Below, piece by piece: positions 19,819-22,797 of a stretch of DNA of 22,797 nucleotides. The DNA lies in IMG/VR virus record IMGVR_UViG_3300031243_000014, positions 1-22,797 of that record. One strand, 5' to 3'. Every line of letters starts with the position of its first letter. Positions within the stretch are counted from its first letter, which is position 1. The translations under genes were made by a program, and so were the position numbers. The stretch is from a virus. Below the pieces are notes generated by a model. That model was given only the letters and a program-made list of their open reading frames with translations, was not told where the DNA came from and searched no databases.

Positions 19819-20544
19819 ATGAGCATTTCAGCCTTGGCACTGTCGCTTTACCACTCAAAGTCAACATACTCTAACCGACTGGTGCTAATTGCGATTGCCA
19901 ACTTCGAGGGCGAAGAAGGAGCGTGGCCAGCTATCGAAACTATTGGCAGGCTTGCAGGCGGCATAAACAGGAGAACAGTCCAGCGCTCAATAGACGCTTT
20001 GATGGAGCTAGGCGAACTGACTGAAGAACGCAGAGAGGGTATTACCAACAGATACAGGATTACACTTACCTGTCCTGACGATTGCGATAGAAGCTCTCAG
20101 CACCGCAAAAAGAAGGGGGGTGGTGTGGAGACCACCCGTGTACAAATACTACAGGGGGGGATGGCATCTGCGACACAGGGGGGTGGTGTACAGACCACGG
20201 GGGGGGTGGTGTCCAGACCACCCGAACCATTAGATAACCATCAAAGAACCATTACTAGAACCGTCAGGGCAACAAGGTTGCCGGATGAATGGGAACCCAA
20301 TGACAAGTTGATGGCTATGTTTGTGACTAAATGGCCGGACGTAGATACTCGGCTACAAACAGAAAACTTCTGCCTTCATTGGAGGTCTAACGGAAAGCCG
20401 ATGAAGAACTGGGACCTTGCGTTTCAGAAGTGGATGAACACGGAGCAAGAGAGAGCTAAGCGTTTTGCCAGAACTCGTAACGACAGAGAACATCAAAAAA
20501 TGGAACAACAACGAATAATGAAGGAGTGGGGAAATGAATCTTAA
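19819..20544 (+). CDS. Winged-helix replication initiator with iterons in its gene
   Basis: A 241-residue protein with AAAGGAACC before the ATG. The N-terminal 85 residues form a winged helix: SALALSLYHSKSTYSNRLVLIAIAN, then PAIETIGRLAGGINRRTVQRSIDALMELGELTEE and NRYRITL, the layout of phage replication proteins of the helix-turn-helix/DnaD type. Residues 95-150 are a Lys/Gly/Thr-rich linker (KKKGGGVETT, GGGVQTTGGVV) coded by DNA repeats. The C-terminal domain (about 155-241) has RLPDEWEPNDKLMAMF and FCLHWRSNGKPMKNWDLAFQKWM, typical of initiators that load helicase at the origin. By analogy with lambda O, the linker DNA may be the binding site. Its end overlaps the next gene by 11 bases. Confidence 0.85.
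   Translation: MSISALALSLYHSKSTYSNRLVLIAIANFEGEEGAWPAIETIGRLAGGINRRTVQRSIDALMELGELTEERREGITNRYRITLTCPDDCDRSSQHRKKKGGGVETTRVQILQGGMASATQGGGVQTTGGVVSRPPEPLDNHQRTITRTVRATRLPDEWEPNDKLMAMFVTKWPDVDTRLQTENFCLHWRSNGKPMKNWDLAFQKWMNTEQERAKRFARTRNDREHQKMEQQRIMKEWGNES
20115..20223 (+). repeat. Iteron-like repeats, candidate replication origin
   Basis: Three copies of an 18-bp near-palindrome, GGTGGTGT-NN-AGACCACC, lie at 20119-20136, 20182-20199 (last base G) and 20205-20222. Each is preceded by a run of four or more further G. A fourth G-run with ATGGC (20154-20165) looks like a decayed half copy. They code residues 101-135 of the initiator. The CCATTAGATAACCATC stretch just after is more AT-rich. Confidence 0.7.
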
Positions 20545-20980
20545 TGAGACAAAGATGCTGCTGAAGGAAATAGCAGTCCTTGACAACAGAAGGCTTGATG
20601 AGGCTATGGCTGCTGCTTGGCAGTCAGTTATCGGGCATCTAGACTTTGACACAGCTAGGGCTGCGCTTATACTCGCAAGGCAAGATGCAACTATCAACTA
20701 CCTAGAGCCTCGTCACATTGTCTCTTGGGCTAAGGAAGCTAGGCATCGAGCAACTAAGAACGTCAACGACGAGCCAACACCAACTAACGTCGCACCTGAG
20801 CCAATCTGTATTCACCAAATAAAAGTCATGTCGTGTACAGACTGTTGCAGAGCCTTAGCGGAGAAAGCAGACGAGTGGCGGATGTTTGAATCACCCTGCA
20901 AGGACAACGATTTTACGGACTTTATGTTCAAATCGCAAAAAGAACTACACACATGGGCTAAGAAAAACGTCTATAGTTGA
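20534..20980 (+). CDS. Replication-region protein with zinc-ribbon-like tail (possible helicase loader)
   Basis: A 148-residue protein with AAGGAG 8 bases before the ATG, overlapping the initiator gene. The N-terminal 75 residues are helical: TKMLLKEIAVLDNRRLDEAMAAAWQSVIGHLDFDTARAALI, then YLEPRHIVSWAKEA, a pattern seen in proteins coded right after the initiator in actinobacterial phages and prophages. Next comes CIHQIKVMSCTDCC (about residues 92-105), a Cys-x-His then Cys-x2-Cys set that could hold zinc. The lambda order O-P (initiator, then helicase loader) suggests a loader-like role, but that is inference; no ATPase motif is present. The C terminus is charged. Confidence 0.65.
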   Translation: MNLNETKMLLKEIAVLDNRRLDEAMAAAWQSVIGHLDFDTARAALILARQDATINYLEPRHIVSWAKEARHRATKNVNDEPTPTNVAPEPICIHQIKVMSCTDCCRALAEKADEWRMFESPCKDNDFTDFMFKSQKELHTWAKKNVYS

Positions 20981-20983
20981 AGT

Positions 20984-21247
20984 GTGTTTGAATTCGTTGA
21001 CTGTCATCGCTGCGGTTATACCTTTGAGGTAAATCGCAAAAGAAGAAAGTTGCGAATGCTTTGTCAGAGTTGTAGAGTAACAAAAGCAACAACAATAAGA
21101 ACAGAAGATAAGGCTTGCTTGCCTTGGCACGGTAACTTCGGAGTAGATTTAGTTACACCGATTGACGACGAGGGACACCCTGTACACCACGGCATCAGGA
21201 CTTGTGGTAACAACGATTGTGTGCAGACGGCACACATAGAAGGGTAA
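20984..21247 (+). CDS. Cys-rich zinc-binding protein, HNH-like end
   Basis: An 87-residue protein from GTG 20984, three bases after the previous stop, without a clear ribosome site. The first third is a zinc ribbon: CHRCGYTFEV then CQSCRV (two Cys-x2-Cys pairs around a Lys/Arg-rich loop). The rest has ACLPWHGNFGVDL and ends RTCGNNDCVQTAHIEG, which resembles the C-x4-C-x4-H zinc site at the end of phage HNH proteins (C-N--CVNP-HL). The central catalytic His-Asn core of an HNH nuclease is not obvious. It may bind DNA or RNA. Function unknown. Confidence 0.65.
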   Translation: MFEFVDCHRCGYTFEVNRKRRKLRMLCQSCRVTKATTIRTEDKACLPWHGNFGVDLVTPIDDEGHPVHHGIRTCGNNDCVQTAHIEG

Positions 21248-21251
21248 GAAC

Positions 21252-21530
21252 ATGGCACAAATCAAGATTACAGACGCAACAGTAGCTTTCCTAAACTCAA
21301 AGGGCTTTACCGCAAAGGCTCAGGTTATGGTGTTAGGCGAGATGCGCGACGAGTATTACAAAGTATGGACAGACGAGAAATTTAGTGAAGGTGATGTTGT
21401 CGAGATTGTTGGCGACCTGTCATCTCGCGTCGAGGAATTCACAAGCAAGCGCACTGGCAACCTAGAGCGCACTGCTGCTATTCACATAAACAACCCCCTC
21501 ATCAAGGCTGGCTCGGACGCTCCGTTCTGA
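21252..21530 (+). CDS. Small OB-fold-like protein, possible single-strand DNA binding
   Basis: A 92-residue protein with AGAAGGGTAAG before the ATG. It is strand-rich: QIKITDATVAFLNSKGFTAKAQVMVLGE, then YYKVWTDEKFSEGDVVEIVGDLSSRVEEFTSKRTGNLERTAAIHINNP. The YKVWT, EGDVVEIVGDLS and AAIHINNP segments resemble OB-fold strands of SSB-like proteins (YFTVWT, GD-V-V-G-LS, IHVNNP). It lies in the replication operon beside a resolvase gene. I infer single-strand DNA binding; the long acidic tail of true SSB proteins is absent. The stop overlaps the next ATG (TGATG). Confidence 0.6.
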   Translation: MAQIKITDATVAFLNSKGFTAKAQVMVLGEMRDEYYKVWTDEKFSEGDVVEIVGDLSSRVEEFTSKRTGNLERTAAIHINNPLIKAGSDAPF

Positions 21531-21676
21531 TGGTTAAGTTTGTGGGGCTGTTCACTGCAATGCTGCTTGTGTTACTTGGCACACAGGCAGAACCTATCAC
21601 TGGCACCATCGCCTTTGTGTGGGCAGCCCTACATCTCATTGCTGTCTACAGGGATTGGTATGTCAATCAAGATTGA
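21530..21676 (+). CDS. Small membrane protein overlapping the RusA gene
   Basis: A 48-residue frame from ATG 21530, which overlaps the preceding stop (TGATG). Residues 2-19 (KFVGLFTAMLLVLLG) and 24-40 (ITGTIAFVWAALHLIAVY) are two membrane helices, with AEP between them and a charged RDWYVNQD end. Its last 17 bases overlap the RusA start in another frame. The coupled start, balanced helices and end motif (RDW) make a real gene likely. Function unknown. Confidence 0.65.
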   Translation: MVKFVGLFTAMLLVLLGTQAEPITGTIAFVWAALHLIAVYRDWYVNQD

Positions 21677-22085
21677 GGTATTTGGCAATCCGGCACCACA
21701 AGGCTCCAAAGCTGTCTATCACGGCAGAGTAGTAGAACAATCAGCCAAGACTCTAAAACCGTGGCGCAAGGCAATCGCAGATGCCTGTCACGAATGGGTA
21801 ACAGATGACCACATATTCCTGTTAGGCCCAGTGCAAGTAGAAATAGATTTTTATCTAGCTCGCCCGGCTTCGGTCAAACTGACTAAGCGGGCTTTTCCTA
21901 TAGTGCCACCAGACATTGACAAGCTATGCCGCAGCACCCTTGACGGCATTTCTCAGGGACTCAACGGCAAGGTCGGTAACGGACTTATCTGGGGCGACGA
22001 TGCTCTAGTTGTTGTGCTGATAGCCCGCAAGTATTACGCGGATGACCGACTGCCCGGCGCTGACATTACGATTAGCGCTTTATAA
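21660..22085 (+). CDS. rusA: RusA-type Holliday junction resolvase
   Basis: A 141-residue protein from ATG 21660, with AGGG about 5 bases upstream. It follows the RusA plan: SIKIEVFGNPAPQGSKAVYH (P-x-P-x-x-K-type start), a WRKAIADAC helix, PVQVEIDFYLARP strand, PPDIDKLCRSTLDGISQ (acidic residues of the metal site and conserved Lys) and GLIWGDDALVVVLIARKYYAD. RusA dimers cut four-way junctions formed during recombination and replication and clear branches before packaging, fitting the exonuclease and annealing genes upstream. The frame extends upstream to 21540, but that part belongs to the overlapping membrane protein gene in another frame. Confidence 0.9.
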   Translation: MSIKIEVFGNPAPQGSKAVYHGRVVEQSAKTLKPWRKAIADACHEWVTDDHIFLLGPVQVEIDFYLARPASVKLTKRAFPIVPPDIDKLCRSTLDGISQGLNGKVGNGLIWGDDALVVVLIARKYYADDRLPGADITISAL

Positions 22086-22113
22086 CGGTTCGGTAACATA
22101 CGCCTCTATAAGC

Positions 22114-22142
22114 TTGCAGTTACTCTTTTGAAGCCCTAGTCT
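22114..22142 (+). promoter_or_regulatory. Possible promoter for the genes after rusA
   Basis: TTGCAG (22114-22119) and TAGTCT (22137-22142) are 17 bases apart in the 79-bp gap after the resolvase gene, the largest gap of the early region. AGAAGGG precedes the next ATG. Confidence 0.35.
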
Positions 22143-22164
22143 TTTATTAGAGAAGGGAATACAA

Positions 22165-22371
22165 ATGAAAGTACACGAACTCAAGCAACAAATTGACGCA
22201 AACCTAGATGTGCTTTTTCAGTCTGGTTACGACCTTGGCTGGAATTCAGTCATAGAAGAAATTCAGCAACGCGCTGACAGTGAATGGAACGCAAACAATA
22301 AAACTACCGCAGTAATACTGCTGAAGCTGATATCTCAGCTCAACGGAGAGGATTGGACCAATGATGATTAG
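22165..22371 (+). CDS. Small helical protein, unknown function
   Basis: A 68-residue acidic protein with AGAAGGGAATACAA before the ATG. It is helical throughout: ELKQQIDANLDVLFQSGYDLGWNSVIEEIQQRADSEW, then KTTAVILLKLISQLN. The SGYDLGWNSVIEEIQ segment (G-x-x-x-G-W/Y-x-x-V-x-x-x-I) is similar in layout to DGIRIGAEYAT-RK in the next gene, suggesting related small helical proteins. Function not recognised. It overlaps the next start by 11 bases. Confidence 0.68.
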   Translation: MKVHELKQQIDANLDVLFQSGYDLGWNSVIEEIQQRADSEWNANNKTTAVILLKLISQLNGEDWTNDD

Positions 22372-22612
22372 AAACTGGTCAGACTTCAAGTACGAGGTCG
22401 CAGACTTGCTGTTCGGCAAGCAAATGGATAGTGCATACAAGGATGGCATCAGGATTGGCGCAGAGTATGCAACTAGAAAGCTGAGCTTTGAAGTTGGTCT
22501 AAAGCGCCGCTTGACTCTTACTAAGACAGAAGAGCGCGGCTACAACCACGCAATAGTGGCAGTAGAGCGCATGAAGCCAGAGATAGCAAGCAAAACAGGA
22601 GCGTCAGTATGA
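22361..22612 (+). CDS. Small basic helical protein, unknown function
   Basis: An 83-residue protein from ATG 22361 (ATG 22364 is in frame and equally possible), with GGAGAGG about 8 bases upstream inside the preceding gene. It reads WSDFKYEVADLLFGKQ, DSAYKDGIRIGAEYATRKLSFEVGLKRR, then TKTEERGYNHAIVAVERMKPEI. The GIRIGAEYATRKLS and ERGYNHAIVAVE segments recall small actinophage proteins with a G-x-x-x-G-x-x-x-A-x-R-x-I helix. Net positive. The stop overlaps the start of the redoxin gene as ATGA. Confidence 0.68.
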   Translation: MMIRNWSDFKYEVADLLFGKQMDSAYKDGIRIGAEYATRKLSFEVGLKRRLTLTKTEERGYNHAIVAVERMKPEIASKTGASV

Positions 22613-22797
22613 GAATCCCAGTGCAAGTGTTTACAACGCCATCGTGCGTCCAGTGTGCAGCCACTACAAGGCTTATGGACAAGCTAGGCATTATCTATGA
22701 CAAGGTAGACCTAACGCAGCACCCGGAGGCGCTAGAGCGATTCAAGCTCATCGGTCACACGACTGCACCGATAGTTGTTACTGACCGCAAAACTTGG
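22609..22797 (+). CDS. nrdH: NrdH-like glutaredoxin (3' end outside window)
   Basis: The first 63 residues of a thioredoxin-fold protein. It opens RIPVQVFTTPSCVQCAATTRLMDKLGI with the redox motif Cys-Val-Gln-Cys (residues 13-16), followed by YDKVDLTQHPEALERFKLIGHTTAPIVVTD, whose Ala-Pro pair matches the cis-proline loop (T-A-P-V-V) of NrdH and glutaredoxins. NrdH passes electrons to ribonucleotide reductase and is common in actinophages, where it helps supply deoxynucleotides. The start overlaps the previous stop (ATGA). Truncated by the window edge, so the tail and any downstream reductase genes are not seen. Confidence 0.87.
   Translation, partial: MRIPVQVFTTPSCVQCAATTRLMDKLGIIYDKVDLTQHPEALERFKLIGHTTAPIVVTDRKTW

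Overview
The window is a contiguous piece of a tailed (siphovirus-like, Caudoviricetes) phage genome whose host is most likely an actinobacterium. Two WhiB-family genes point to this, because that iron-sulfur family is essentially confined to Actinobacteria and their phages. Short-leader or leaderless promoter candidates and actinophage-style gene content agree with it. Base composition looks close to balanced, unlike the GC-rich soil actinophages, and the adhesin set resembles that of aquatic phages, so a planktonic freshwater or marine actinobacterium is my best guess (inference). No integrase, repressor or attachment site is visible, so lifestyle is undecided.

Layout. 1-3027: end of the large terminase subunit, a small two-helix membrane protein, HK97-type portal, a small Lys/Pro-rich protein, prohead protease and a short capsid-region protein. 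3053-4428: the major capsid gene as its own transcription unit between two strong terminators, with a promoter candidate in front. 4446-6330: head-tail connector, probable tail terminator, tail tube, and tail assembly chaperones made by a -1 ribosomal frameshift, closed by a terminator. 6338-13878: a basic protein of unknown role, the tape measure, a minor tail protein and a first adhesin module (fibre with a 13-residue repeat, glycine-rich adhesin, small fibre-associated protein). 13898-15285: a second adhesin module with its own promoter candidate. 15288-16625: lysis cassette (XhlA-like membrane protein, M23 endopeptidase, two further holin-like membrane proteins).

16612-17343 is a switch region: two WhiB genes on the minus strand with a short, odd tRNA-like gene between them on the plus strand, each with a promoter candidate. 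17379-22797 runs rightward as tightly overlapping early genes. YqaJ-type exonuclease and an ERF-like annealing protein form a recombination pair, followed by a coiled-coil protein, an HNH nuclease, a winged-helix replication initiator that carries iteron-like repeats inside its own gene, a second replication-region protein, zinc-binding and OB-fold-like proteins, a RusA-type resolvase and, at the edge, a NrdH-like redoxin.

The most interesting signals are: (1) an iteron array inside the initiator gene, arranged like the lambda ori inside gene O; (2) near-total absence of GATC, with one site found by eye in 22.8 kb; (3) a tRNA-like gene with a 6-nt anticodon loop; (4) a C-terminally short second WhiB; (5) a complete frameshift cassette with slippery heptamer, 7-nt spacer and 9-bp stem; (6) two parallel adhesin modules sharing a head domain.
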